From NCBI GenBank assembly GCA_002315555.1, contig DCHF01000033.1, forward strand, positions 1 through 26,611: DNA of 26,611 nucleotides, given 5' to 3'. Position 1 is the first letter of the stretch; the number at the start of each line of letters is the position of its first letter. Of the stretch, positions 1 to 7,641 are shown in pieces. A model generated the notes under the pieces. It was not told where the DNA came from, searched no databases, and saw nothing but the letters and a program-made list of their open reading frames with translations. The position numbers and the translations under genes are program-made. Origin of the DNA: Lachnospiraceae bacterium UBA1759 (GTDB lineage: Bacteria; Bacillota; Clostridia; Lachnospirales; Lachnospiraceae).

Positions 1-21
1 CCCGAAGCATGTCGCTTCGGG
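1..21 (-). terminator. Probable terminator hairpin after tRNA-Ser (cut by window edge)
   Basis: An 8-bp perfect stem (CCCGAAGC / GCTTCGGG) with a 5-base loop lies just downstream of the minus-strand tRNA-Ser. The U-tract expected on the minus strand would fall before base 1, so it cannot be checked. Position and shape fit an intrinsic terminator of the tRNA transcript. Confidence 0.6.
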
Positions 22-30
22 TTTAATTAC

Positions 31-116
31 CGGAGAGGGTGGTATTCGAACCCACGTGACCGTGAAGTCAAACGGTTTTCAAGACCGCCTCGTTATGACC
101 ACTTCGATACCTCTCC
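31..116 (-). tRNA. tRNA-Ser (anticodon UGA)
   Basis: Read on the minus strand, the sequence folds as a class II tRNA of 86 nt. The acceptor stem is GGAGAGG paired with CCTCTCC, the anticodon stem is GCGGT/ACCGT with loop CTTGAAA, giving anticodon TGA. There is a long variable arm and a T-loop GGTTCGAATACC. The long variable arm and the anticodon identify serine (UCA codons). CCA is not encoded after the discriminator G. The gene has its own promoter at 132-160 and a hairpin downstream at 1-21. Confidence 0.95.
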
Positions 117-131
117 ACAAAATGCTTAGAT

Positions 132-160
132 AGAATAACATATCCTATATAAAAAGTCAA
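132..160 (-). promoter_or_regulatory. Sigma-A type promoter of tRNA-Ser
   Basis: On the minus strand TTGACT (155-160) and TATTCT (132-137) are separated by exactly 17 bp. The mature tRNA 5' end is 15 bp beyond the -10, leaving a short leader. The promoter sits in the 47-bp gap between the radical SAM gene and the tRNA, so the tRNA is probably transcribed independently of the gene before it. Confidence 0.75.
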
Positions 161-163
161 CTG

Positions 164-1075
164 TTATTTTTCAGTTTTCTTTGAAACCCCTTCGAAGTCA
201 AATGCCGGAATAAAGCTCTCCTCCGCCACTCCGCCCTCCTGAATGAACGCGTTTGTAACGCCAAGCTCCAGCACATGATCCAACAGCTTTTCATACTCTC
301 TTTTGGTGGTCTTCCGATTCAGCTCGGGGTACTTTTCCGAGTGGATCACCGGTGTGTACTGGCTCATCAGACTGATGTAAACGCCATCACCGTAAGTCCG
401 GTATACATGCTCGACCGCCGCCTTGGAATTCTTCACGTGACCGGGAAGCAAAAGATGACGGACGATGACCCCCTCCTTCATCATTCCGTTTCCATCAAAT
501 ACACACTCCGGCTTCTGACGGACCATTTCCTGAAGAGCCGCTTTTGCGACCTCCGGATAATCCGGCGCGCATGAAAAAACCCCCGCAAGGCTTCCGTCCT
601 CGTATTTATAATCCGTAAGGTAAATGTCGATCACGTCCTCCAGCATCCGGAGCGTCTCAACCTTCTCATATCCGCTGCAGTTATAGACGATCGGGAGCGA
701 AAGTCCCCCCGCGCGCGCAAGAAGGACCGCTTCGCGGATCTGCAGGGAATAGTGCGTCGGTGTTACCAGATTGATATTAGCCGCACCTTTTTCCGCAAGC
801 TCCAGGAAGATCTCCGCCAGCCGGTCGATGCTTACCTCCATCGCCTCACGCATTGACGAGATGCTGCCGTTCTGGCAATAGATGCAATGCAGATTACAGC
901 CGCAGAAAAACACGGCGCCGGAACCCGCCGTACCGGAGATGCAGGGCTCCTCCCAAAAATGCAGCGCGGCGCGTGCAAGGAATACCCGCGCGCCCGTAAG
1001 GCACGCGCCCTTCTCATCCTGTGTTCGATTAACACCGCATTCCCGCGGACAGATCCGGCATGACTCAAGTTCCAT
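164..1075 (-). CDS. PflX-like radical SAM protein (pyruvate-formate-lyase-activating-enzyme homolog)
   Basis: The 303-aa protein carries the radical SAM cluster motif CxxxCxxC at Cys60, Cys64 and Cys67 (CNLHCIYC), followed by QN, which is typical of the COG1313/PflX group related to pyruvate formate-lyase activases. An N-terminal cysteine cluster (Cys6, Cys9, Cys13, Cys25) suggests a second metal site. Members of this group are predicted cytoplasmic SAM-cleaving enzymes whose substrate is generally unknown. The ATG start is preceded by AAAGGAG at 7-nt spacing. The gene ends in TAA 47 bp before tRNA-Ser with no terminator between. No partner glycyl-radical enzyme is present in the window, so a specific activase role cannot be assigned. 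Family assignment is confident; the substrate is unknown. Confidence 0.88.
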   Translation of the reverse strand: MELESCRICPRECGVNRTQDEKGACLTGARVFLARAALHFWEEPCISGTAGSGAVFFCGCNLHCIYCQNGSISSMREAMEVSIDRLAEIFLELAEKGAANINLVTPTHYSLQIREAVLLARAGGLSLPIVYNCSGYEKVETLRMLEDVIDIYLTDYKYEDGSLAGVFSCAPDYPEVAKAALQEMVRQKPECVFDGNGMMKEGVIVRHLLLPGHVKNSKAAVEHVYRTYGDGVYISLMSQYTPVIHSEKYPELNRKTTKREYEKLLDHVLELGVTNAFIQEGGVAEESFIPAFDFEGVSKKTEK

Positions 1076-1218
1076 AACTGCTCTCCTTTCTTTTATTATA
1101 CTCCCGCCATTCCGGTTCCGCCAGCATTTTCATCGGTCCCTGTGTCTAAACATTCTTGACGTTTTTGCTCATTATTTGCTGTTTATATATTCAACTCCCA
1201 TTTTATTGTCATTTTCCA

Positions 1219-1247
1219 TTTACAAACCGTCTTTTTCATTCTACTAT
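1219..1247 (+). promoter_or_regulatory. Possible promoter of the XRE regulator gene
   Basis: TTTACA (1219-1224) and TACTAT (1242-1247) are 17 bp apart within the AT-rich 240-bp gap between the divergent radical SAM and XRE genes. The -35 matches 5 of 6 consensus bases and the -10 only 4 of 6. A TATACT at 1281-1286 is an alternative -10 but lacks a good -35. This is a weak call. Confidence 0.35.
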
Positions 1248-1315
1248 TTTAAATCGTATACCTTATCAGTTTTTCTGTTTTATACTCGCACCATTAAAGC
1301 AGAAAGGACAGTTCC

Positions 1316-1660
1316 ATGGATCTTGACAAAGAACAGGCATTGTTTCGTGAAAACCTGTTCAGATTTCAAACGGAAAAAGGATATTCGGAGATCAAACTGA
1401 GCCAGACGATCGGCAAGTGTAATTCCTACATTCAATCGATCTCCTCCGGTAAGAATATGCCGCGCTTCAATACTTTCATTGAGATCTGCCGCGTTTTGAA
1501 AAAGGACCCGATCGAGTTCTTCCTGCAAGGAGAAAACAATGACTATCTGATCGACACTCTGCACATAGCGGAAACCTTCAGCGAGCATGACAAACAGAAG
1601 CTGAAGGAATTTGCAAAACAACTGGCCTCAGAGAACCAAAAGAATAAAACCCAAAAGTAA
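1316..1660 (+). CDS. Small XRE-family helix-turn-helix regulator
   Basis: This 114-aa protein has a Cro/C1-type DNA-binding domain over about residues 10-70. The recognisable segments are IKLSQTIGKCNSYIQSISSGKNMP as the helix-turn-helix core (given here only as a region, residues about 26-49) and then FIEICRVLKKDPIEFF, the usual fourth and fifth helices. The C-terminal 40 residues are hydrophilic and lysine-rich without a second domain. Start ATG follows GAAAGGA. The gene is alone: it has an AT-rich leader, a terminator directly after the stop, and divergent transcription from the radical SAM gene. The target is unknown. Its small size recalls phage or toxin-antitoxin regulators, but no partner gene is adjacent, so a stand-alone transcription factor is the simplest reading. 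Confidence 0.85.
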   Translation: MDLDKEQALFRENLFRFQTEKGYSEIKLSQTIGKCNSYIQSISSGKNMPRFNTFIEICRVLKKDPIEFFLQGENNDYLIDTLHIAETFSEHDKQKLKEFAKQLASENQKNKTQK

Positions 1661-1695
1661 GACCGGACGAATCGCATTTCGTACCGGTCTTTTTT
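1659..1695 (+). terminator. Intrinsic terminator of the XRE gene
   Basis: AAGACCGG (1659-1666) pairs with CCGGTCTT (1684-1691), and an inner ACGAA/TTCGT stem continues the hairpin with one bulged A. A run of six T follows. It overlaps the TAA stop of the regulator gene, so it insulates that gene from the operon downstream. Confidence 0.88.
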
Positions 1696-1715
1696 GCGCA
1701 ATGTTCCGCTCTCGA

Positions 1716-1744
1716 TTGCAAGTTGAAATCCCCTGTGCTATGAT
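1716..1744 (+). promoter_or_regulatory. Sigma-A type promoter of the phosphatase/EEP operon
   Basis: TTGCAA (1716-1721) and TATGAT (1739-1744) are separated by 17 bp, 29 bp before the chosen start codon at 1773. It lies directly after the XRE terminator, which fits an independently transcribed two-gene operon. Confidence 0.7.
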
Positions 1745-1772
1745 GAAACATATTGTGTGAAAGGAGATGGAC

Positions 1773-2324
1773 ATGCGCGTAAAGATCATCCGCCACGGGA
1801 AAGTGGATATGGATTGGAAAAAGCGTTACACGTCGAAGGAATATTCCACCGTCTGGGACCGTTACGATGAAATGGACATCTTCCCGGTGACCGTCCACTG
1901 CGACACCTATCCGAACAGAAGGGTCTATGTAACGGACATGAAGCGCACGCACCAGACAGCGGAGCAGTATCTCGGCGTTTCCGATTATGAAGTCCTCCCC
2001 GTTCTGATGAACGAAGTCCCGCTGGTCCCGTTCATTCGTACCCGCCTGCATCTGGCCAAGCGCATTTTTGACATCATGGGCCGTATCCAGTGGTACTTCC
2101 CGTGGAGCCGCCAGCCTGAGACCCGCGGCGCTACCTATGACCGTTGCGACCGTCTCATCGCATTTTTGGAAGACCGCGACGAGGACTGCGTACTGGTCCT
2201 TCACGGGTTCTATATGCACGCGCTTCTCGGCGCGCTGAAAAAGCACGGTTATCAGCTGGATAAAAAGCATTTTGTCATTAAAAACCTCTGCACCGTGGAG
2301 GCTGTAAAGGAGATCGCATCATGA
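1773..2324 (+). CDS. Histidine phosphatase superfamily protein (branch 1, phosphoglycerate-mutase-like)
   Basis: The 183-aa product begins MRVKIIRHGK, with the catalytic RHG at residues 7-9, which in this superfamily holds the phosphorylated histidine. A DMKRTHQTAE segment matches the SPLxRAxQTA position, and VLVLHGFYMHALLG near residue 145 supplies the second active-site histidine. It is predicted to be a cytoplasmic phosphatase or mutase acting on small phosphorylated molecules; substrate is not predictable. An ATG six bases upstream (1767) touches the ribosome site, so ATG 1773, with AAAGGAG at 6-nt spacing, is the better start. The stop TGA overlaps the ATG of the next gene (ATGA), implying translational coupling to the EEP-family protein. 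Confidence 0.87.
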   Translation: MRVKIIRHGKVDMDWKKRYTSKEYSTVWDRYDEMDIFPVTVHCDTYPNRRVYVTDMKRTHQTAEQYLGVSDYEVLPVLMNEVPLVPFIRTRLHLAKRIFDIMGRIQWYFPWSRQPETRGATYDRCDRLIAFLEDRDEDCVLVLHGFYMHALLGALKKHGYQLDKKHFVIKNLCTVEAVKEIAS

Positions 2325-3103
2325 AGATCGTTACATTCAATATTCGAACCAGTGACAAGGATTCCACCTTCGATGGTTCCAACAGTTTCTGCTATCGTGA
2401 GTCCCTGATCCGCAAGGAGCTGAAAAAGGAGCAGCCGGATATTCTCTGTTTTCAGGAGATGCGTCCGTATCAGGCCGATTGGGCCGTGGACAACATCAAG
2501 GACATGATGTTCCTGGGCTGTGGCCGCGATACAACGCTGGCAAATGATGAATCCATGCTGGTCGGTCTGAAGACCGGTGCTTTCCGCATGATCGCCATGG
2601 ATACGTTCTGGCTCTCCCCTACTCCGGAGGTCCCCGGCTCGCGCTATGAAGACCAGAGCGATTGCCCACGCTGTGCCACGGAGCTTCTGGTCCAGTACAA
2701 GAAGACCGGACAGATCTATCGCATTTTGAACACCCACCTCGATCATATCAGCAGCAGCGCCCGCGTTCTCGGCGCCACCGCACTGATGGACCGCCTGAAG
2801 GTCTCCGCAGAACGGTACAAGCACTTCGGTAATTTCAAGACGCTGGTTTTCGGCGATTTCAATGCCGAACCCGGAGATCCCGAGATCGACTACATGACGG
2901 CCGACGGTTCCTTAACGGACATCACCGCCGGGGTCGGTTTCACCTATCACGGTTATGATCCCGCACAGTATCACACCAAGATCGACTACATTTTTGTTTC
3001 ACCGGATGTGGCGGTAAAGAGTGTTGAAAAGTGGACCCGCGAGGATCACGGATTATTCCTTTCCGATCACTATCCGATCAGCGCGATCGTTGATGAAGAA
3101 TAA
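2321..3103 (+). CDS. Endonuclease/exonuclease/phosphatase (EEP) family hydrolase
   Basis: The 260-aa protein shows the ordered motifs of the metal-dependent EEP fold: FNIR with Asn7, FQE with Glu46, THLDH at 138-142, GDFNA at 178-182, IDYIFV at 221-226 and SDHYP with its catalytic His at 250. These residues bind divalent metal and cleave phosphodiester or phosphomonoester bonds. The length matches the small secreted or cytoplasmic EEP hydrolases; no signal peptide is visible, so it should act in the cytoplasm. The substrate (nucleic acid, sugar phosphate or phospholipid) cannot be told from sequence. The gene overlaps the histidine phosphatase by 4 bp, so the two are co-translated. It ends at a bidirectional terminator shared with the facing operon. 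Confidence 0.88.
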   Translation: MKIVTFNIRTSDKDSTFDGSNSFCYRESLIRKELKKEQPDILCFQEMRPYQADWAVDNIKDMMFLGCGRDTTLANDESMLVGLKTGAFRMIAMDTFWLSPTPEVPGSRYEDQSDCPRCATELLVQYKKTGQIYRILNTHLDHISSSARVLGATALMDRLKVSAERYKHFGNFKTLVFGDFNAEPGDPEIDYMTADGSLTDITAGVGFTYHGYDPAQYHTKIDYIFVSPDVAVKSVEKWTREDHGLFLSDHYPISAIVDEE

Positions 3104-3117
3104 AAGCCGAAAATAAA

Positions 3118-3163
3118 CAAAAAGAGCCTCCTCTACCGAAATCCGGTAAGGGGGCTCTTTTAT
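3118..3163. terminator. Bidirectional intrinsic terminator between converging operons
   Basis: AAAAGAGCC (3120-3128) pairs with GGCTCTTTT (3153-3161), and the stem continues inward through CTCTACCG/CCGGTAAG with one bulge. T-rich tails exist on both strands (TTTTATTAG on plus, TTTTGTTTATTTT on minus). It can end both the plus-strand EEP operon and the minus-strand recD2-comF-glycosidase operon. Confidence 0.9.
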
Positions 3164-3215
3164 TAGAAATCCCATTCATCCGTAAGAAATCATCAGATCT
3201 CACACGGTTGCATCA

Positions 3216-5210
3216 TCAATATGCGATCATCGGAATGCTTTCCGCGATCTCTTCCGCCGGAGCCTTCGTTCCGGCTGCAACCTCATAAATATGCTCCGCG
3301 GAGGCCACGATATGGCCGGTCATTTCCGTATACGGCTGACAGCAGATATCAAAGACGCCGATGTTGTAGTTCTCTCCATCGAAACGGCCCAGCAGGAACT
3401 GGTCATTACACTGGAAGTAATGCGCGCCGACGCCGTAGGGATGCGCCGCAACACACTCGAAATAGTGACGTATAGCGATACCACGCTCGTTCTGTGTGCG
3501 AACAGCCTCAAGTCCGGTCGCGGTCAGACCCTTATCCAGCGCGCCGAAATGGAACTCGCCGATCATGACCGGAAGATCCACACCGAGGTCCGCCACATGC
3601 TGGACGGAATCACTCGGATCCACGGCATAGCAATTGATCGAGAATACATCAAAATTCTCCCAGCCCGCGGTCAGGTCCGGATCGGAGATCCACGCCCAAC
3701 GCATGCCGAGGATCATGTGGTTCGGGTCGACGGCACGGCAGGCCTTGGAGGGGATCTCCACATAAGCGCGCACCATACGGACGGAGAATTCCTTCAGATC
3801 CTTTTGGGCCTGCTCGGAATATGCCGATGCCTTCTCCTGATGCTTTTCAAGGTCCTCAAAGGAAGTAAACGCAGTTTCCCAGGCCTCGTTCAGCGCGTCG
3901 ACAGTTCCGTACTTATCCTTCAGCGTCTTGATCAGTTCCGCCTTGCAGACGGTCATGGTCTCGTTATAGAGGACTTCATCGGCGATGATGAGGTCATCGA
4001 CAAAGGCCCACGCCGGCTCGTTGCGAAGGAAGTAACCGATCTGCCACGGGTCATCCTTCCGATCGCGGAGTGCTTCGGCACAAGCCGCGGCATTCTCGCG
4101 GTATTCCTCGGAAAGAACATCCGGGAAGTCGCGGAAGATCCGCACCTTGGTAGACGGAAATTCCGGGAGACGGCTGACATAGGGAACGCCGCAGGTGCCG
4201 TAGAGAGCTTCATCGGACCAGTTGCCGATGGTATTGAAACCATTCTCACGCAGCATGCCTGCGCACATCTTTTCCCAGTTCTTCTGCCAGTCATCGCCAA
4301 AGACGCGGTACAGATTGGCCGCCATGAAATTGTACAGGACCATGTCGCGCGGGTCGGTCTCGCGCCACTTGCCGTACTGATAGAATTGTCCGAAGGGACC
4401 GTTCGGGTCCGGGACCTCTTCCAGCCACTTTTCAACGCCGTCCACGCGGGAATCGGAGAACGCGCGTACACAGTCGCAGCCGAAGGAGAAGAATGCGTTT
4501 CCGTCCGGGTCGGTCAGCCACCAGCGGCCGTCCTTCTTGATGCTGGAGAAAAAGCCGGTTCCGTCCTTCAGCTTCATGTCCAGCGCTCCGCCCCACTTGG
4601 ACCAGTTTTCAAAGGGATAGCCCTCTTTTACACGCGCAAGTTGTGCCGTGAGAAGTGCCTTTAACTCTTCCTCGCTGTGGATCTTTTCCGGCCACTCGCG
4701 CTGCGCGTTCTGACCGAAACGATCGACCATGATCACGTCCGCGAGTTCTTCACGCTCGGGATATTCATCGGTGTAGATCATGTCCGTGATCTCGATGGTC
4801 AGCTCATGATGGCACGGCATGGACTTAAGCTCCGACTTCACGATGGCCTCGCGCTTGATACGGCTGCCGTGGCAGACCATTTTCAGCGAGCCGGCAACCG
4901 GTTCCGGGAACAGGACCTGGCCGTGCAGAAGCTCGGTGTCGATCACGATGAAGCTCTTCACATTCGGAAGCAGACCGGTGCGGAGTTTAAACGTAGGCTC
5001 CTCATGGCCCTCCTCATACAGGTCTAACTGGAACGCCATGCTGTGCTCTTCCAGCACCTTGATGTAATACGAACAGTAACGCTCCGTGCGCGCCGCGAGC
5101 TCCGGCATGACAATGCCGCCGCCGTCCTTCGGAAGTTTAAGTTTCAGACCGTTTTCAAGTACTTCCAGCACTTCCGTTCCTTTTGTTACGTTTAAGGGAT
5201 CCAGAATCAT
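3216..5210 (-). CDS. Clan GH-A glycoside hydrolase, GH50/agarase-like
   Basis: The 664-aa protein has a beta-rich N-terminal region (about 1-190) and a TIM-barrel catalytic region. Segments such as DGRWWLTDPDGNAFFSFG (228-245) and GFNTIGNWSDEALYG (324-338) resemble GH50 beta-agarases. The acid/base Glu398 is in LRNEPAW and the nucleophile Glu552 is in MIGEFHFGALDKG, both in the expected clan GH-A arrangement. There is no signal peptide, so it should act in the cytoplasm on imported oligosaccharides, probably with beta-galactoside-like linkages; true agarase activity is not implied. The ATG follows GGAGGAG. It is the last gene of the recD2-comF operon, 14 bp after the amber-interrupted toroid enzyme gene, and the two probably work on the same glycan. 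Family identity is moderately sure; substrate is inference. Confidence 0.75.
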   Translation of the reverse strand: MILDPLNVTKGTEVLEVLENGLKLKLPKDGGGIVMPELAARTERYCSYYIKVLEEHSMAFQLDLYEEGHEEPTFKLRTGLLPNVKSFIVIDTELLHGQVLFPEPVAGSLKMVCHGSRIKREAIVKSELKSMPCHHELTIEITDMIYTDEYPEREELADVIMVDRFGQNAQREWPEKIHSEEELKALLTAQLARVKEGYPFENWSKWGGALDMKLKDGTGFFSSIKKDGRWWLTDPDGNAFFSFGCDCVRAFSDSRVDGVEKWLEEVPDPNGPFGQFYQYGKWRETDPRDMVLYNFMAANLYRVFGDDWQKNWEKMCAGMLRENGFNTIGNWSDEALYGTCGVPYVSRLPEFPSTKVRIFRDFPDVLSEEYRENAAACAEALRDRKDDPWQIGYFLRNEPAWAFVDDLIIADEVLYNETMTVCKAELIKTLKDKYGTVDALNEAWETAFTSFEDLEKHQEKASAYSEQAQKDLKEFSVRMVRAYVEIPSKACRAVDPNHMILGMRWAWISDPDLTAGWENFDVFSINCYAVDPSDSVQHVADLGVDLPVMIGEFHFGALDKGLTATGLEAVRTQNERGIAIRHYFECVAAHPYGVGAHYFQCNDQFLLGRFDGENYNIGVFDICCQPYTEMTGHIVASAEHIYEVAAGTKAPAEEIAESIPMIAY

Positions 5211-5224
5211 TTCGCTCCTCCTTC

Positions 5225-5683
5225 TCAGGGTAGATTCAGTACAAAGTCCGCATGGTTTCCGCAGACTGTAAACTCATTCATTGCAAAGCCGCCCGCAAGA
5301 TAAAAGACGGGTTCCACGTTCATCTCCTGCGCGCTTCCGACCCGCACACCATCCTCCCGCACCGGAAGGATCCATCTTGCCGCGGCTTCCGACCGGAAGG
5401 AGACCGTTACCGTCTCCTTCGCGATCCGATAGGTGATCTCCGCCATAAGGGGCATCCCGTCAGATGCTCCTTTTGCCTTTTCCCCATCCAAATTCGTAAA
5501 CGCCGCGCAAACCGTGACGACCGTTTCCCCTTCCGTCTCCGACACCCGGATCTCACTGTCCGGATCCAGGCAGGTCGCATAGTTCTTTCCGCAAACGGTC
5601 ACTTCGCCGCGCAGGATCAGCGTCCGATGGCTTCTCTCTCCCATCGGATACTGCATATTGAGCGGCTCCGTCTGCTTATACTC
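5225..5683 (-). pseudogene. C-terminal part of the toroid enzyme, separated by an in-frame TAG
   Basis: This stretch continues the reading frame of the gene before it with no shift: after the TAG at 5684-5686 come EYKQTEPLN and then 143 residues beginning MQYPMGERSH, ending in TGA. It is rich in beta-strand patterns and looks like the beta-sandwich domain that normally follows an (alpha/alpha)6 catalytic domain. An internal ATG at 5654-5656 has a GGAG nine bases upstream, so low-level separate translation is possible, but the domain would start in mid-fold. Without the TAG the whole gene would encode 570 residues. I therefore read it as a broken C-terminus or, less likely, as a readthrough product or sequencing error. 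Confidence 0.7.
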
Positions 5684-6937
5684 CTACGTGGATCCGCCCA
5701 GGATCACCCCGGTCTTTTCGTGATACAAAAGACTCATCGCGCCGCCCGACGCGTGCGCCGCGCCGTTTTTCCAGGTATAGTTTTTATAGTCATAGCCGGT
5801 CACCGTTGCGATGAAGCCGCCCTTCCGGATCCGGTACGTATCGATCTCCGGGTAGTACTTCACTTCATCACCGCGATCCTCGTAGGGAAGCGGTGTTCGA
5901 GACAGTTCCCCGACCTTTTCCGCCGCCATCAGTGCTTCCGCAAGACCTGCGCCGTGGCTGAATAAATGGTGGGTACAAGGCTCCTGTCCAAGCTTCCGGT
6001 ACTCAAGGCCGCCATACAATGACTTTCCGTCCGAACAGGCTTCGATGAGCTCCAGATTCCGGAGCGCCGCCTCCATAAGGCACGGCTCGTATTTTGAGAG
6101 CTTGATCAGGGAAGCGGCGGCACCATCGGAGGTGCGGCTTCCGTAATACGTCCATTTATTGTTGCGGCAGCCAAAGGAATTGTCCCATGCCCCGTCCGGG
6201 AGCATAAACTCCATCGCCTTTACGGCATATACCGCAAGCTTATTCAGAGTCGCTTCATCCCGGAGAAGCTCCGCCGCATCGACCAGACAGGGAATGGATT
6301 CCTCCATATCGTAGCCGATGTCCACCGGCCGGCAGCCACGCTTCGTTACCTCGTCATGCAGAAAACCCTCGCCGACAAGAAGGCCGTTTTCCGTGAACCG
6401 TTCCAAACAGTACGCAAGCAGTTCCCGCCCGCGGGCGATGTATTCCGGAAGCCCGAACCGCTGACCGGTCATCACGTTACAGCAGGCCGCAGCGGCGTAA
6501 TAATTGATATTGGTCCCGAAGCCCGGAACGATGGTCTCATAGACCCAGGTGCCCATCGTCCGGAGGCGGCTCTTCAGAAGCTCCGCAAAATCCGCCGGAA
6601 GGATGGATTCATACGCTGTGATCGTGTGCTCAAACATCATCAATGAGAACACGGTGATGCCCTTCCAGGAGTTGTTGCCGTCGTTCAGGAGAGCACCATC
6701 GCTCAGCATAAGTCGTGACTGAAACCGGACAACTGCCTGCGCGGCTTCCAGATACTTGGAATCGCCGGTCTTGTCGTAGACATAGATGAACGGAAGGACG
6801 GCATTGTCCGCGCGGCCGTGAACGGCCGTGCACGCCTGGCACAGAAAACCGCCGTCATGCGGAGCTCCGTAGCCCCGGATCTGAAGGCGGATCAGTTCAT
6901 CACACCAGTTTTTCAGTAAAGTCTCATAATGCTTCAC
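5684..6937 (-). CDS. Predicted (alpha/alpha)6-toroid carbohydrate-active enzyme, truncated by TAG
   Basis: The 417-aa open part shows repeated helical segments with aromatic and acidic residues typical of (alpha/alpha)6 barrels in polysaccharide lyases and related hydrolases (heparinase II/III-like or GH154-like). Examples are NDGNNSWKG near residue 85, GTNINYYAAA near 140 and RTSDGAAASLIKL near 270. No family-specific catalytic signature is certain, so the family is not named. The start is GTG at 6937, with AAGGAG overlapping the stop of comF two bases away. No signal peptide is seen, so it should act inside the cell. It ends prematurely at an in-frame TAG; the remaining 152 codons stay open in the same frame (see the entry at 5225-5683). 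The neighbour downstream is a GH50-like glycosidase, suggesting joint glycan breakdown. Confidence 0.65.
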   Translation of the reverse strand: MKHYETLLKNWCDELIRLQIRGYGAPHDGGFLCQACTAVHGRADNAVLPFIYVYDKTGDSKYLEAAQAVVRFQSRLMLSDGALLNDGNNSWKGITVFSLMMFEHTITAYESILPADFAELLKSRLRTMGTWVYETIVPGFGTNINYYAAAACCNVMTGQRFGLPEYIARGRELLAYCLERFTENGLLVGEGFLHDEVTKRGCRPVDIGYDMEESIPCLVDAAELLRDEATLNKLAVYAVKAMEFMLPDGAWDNSFGCRNNKWTYYGSRTSDGAAASLIKLSKYEPCLMEAALRNLELIEACSDGKSLYGGLEYRKLGQEPCTHHLFSHGAGLAEALMAAEKVGELSRTPLPYEDRGDEVKYYPEIDTYRIRKGGFIATVTGYDYKNYTWKNGAAHASGGAMSLLYHEKTGVILGGST

Positions 6938-6939
6938 GG

Positions 6940-7641
6940 TCAGCTCCTTCCTGTCAGAAGTACAGCACTATATACTTTTTGTATGCCCGCAGCCTTCAGC
7001 TGCTTTGCGCACGCGCCGGCGGTACTTCCGGTCGTGTAGATGTCATCGATCAGGATCACGCTCCGGTATTTCCGCACCGGACCGTTTACCGCAAACGCGT
7101 CGTTCAGATTCAGCAATCGTTCGGTGTTCTGAAGTGTTTTCTGTGCCGCTGTGTTTTCCCGGCGTACGAGATAATGCGCATCGACCGGGATCTTCCAGAC
7201 TTCGGCCAACCGGTTCGCAATCTCCTCCGCCTGATTGTAGCCGCGCTCCAGTAAACGCTTCTCATGGACGGGCACAGGAATCAGCGCTTCTGCCTCCCAG
7301 CTCCGCACCTTTTCCTCAAAGCGCTTTGCCATGCTGAGACACGGATAATCCAGAAGCTGCGGATTCTGATGATACTTCACCTGCGACATCATGCGCCGAA
7401 GCGCCTGTGAACCATACTGTCCCCAGGCGATGCCCTCGTCAAACGCCGGCGGTTTCCGCCTGCAGTTATAGCAATATTCCGCGGTCTCGTCCCGGATCGG
7501 CTGCCCGCACTTAAAACAGACCGGGCCGCGCACATAGCGTATCTTCTTCACGCAAGGCGCACAGATCAGGCTCTTTCCGGGCGGCAGAACGTCCAGACAG
7601 ATGGGGCAATGCTTCGGATAGAAAATATCAAGCATCGCCAT
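6940..7641 (-). CDS. comF: ComF-family phosphoribosyltransferase-like protein
   Basis: The 233-aa protein has two N-terminal four-cysteine zinc ribbons (Cys12, 15, 27, 30 and Cys42, 45, 57, 60). A type I phosphoribosyltransferase fold follows, with the PRPP-binding loop DDIYTTGST at 199-207 and the family's RGYNQAEEIA segment near 135. ComF proteins are needed for DNA uptake in Bacillus and for related DNA processing in other bacteria, working beside a helicase. Here comFA is absent, and the neighbour is the helicase recD2, whose 3' end overlaps this gene by 8-14 bp. Two starts are possible (ATG 7641 or ATG 7635); neither has a strong ribosome site, so translation is probably coupled to recD2. 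The stop lies 2 bp before the next start. Confidence 0.9.
   Translation of the reverse strand: MAMLDIFYPKHCPICLDVLPPGKSLICAPCVKKIRYVRGPVCFKCGQPIRDETAEYCYNCRRKPPAFDEGIAWGQYGSQALRRMMSQVKYHQNPQLLDYPCLSMAKRFEEKVRSWEAEALIPVPVHEKRLLERGYNQAEEIANRLAEVWKIPVDAHYLVRRENTAAQKTLQNTERLLNLNDAFAVNGPVRKYRSVILIDDIYTTGSTAGACAKQLKAAGIQKVYSAVLLTGRS

Noticed and set aside
1316..1660. XRE gene as antitoxin or prophage repressor
   Set aside because: No toxin, integrase or phage gene lies on either side, and a terminator follows immediately.
3291..4664. 457-residue plus-strand open frame opposite the GH50-like gene
   Set aside because: It is antisense to a gene with clear catalytic motifs, has no recognisable domain, and arises from the GC-rich codon pattern of the real gene.
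5684..5686. TAG read as pyrrolysine or general amber recoding
   Set aside because: rimI ends in TAG normally, no pyl genes or suppressor tRNA are visible, and a simple nonsense mutation explains the data.
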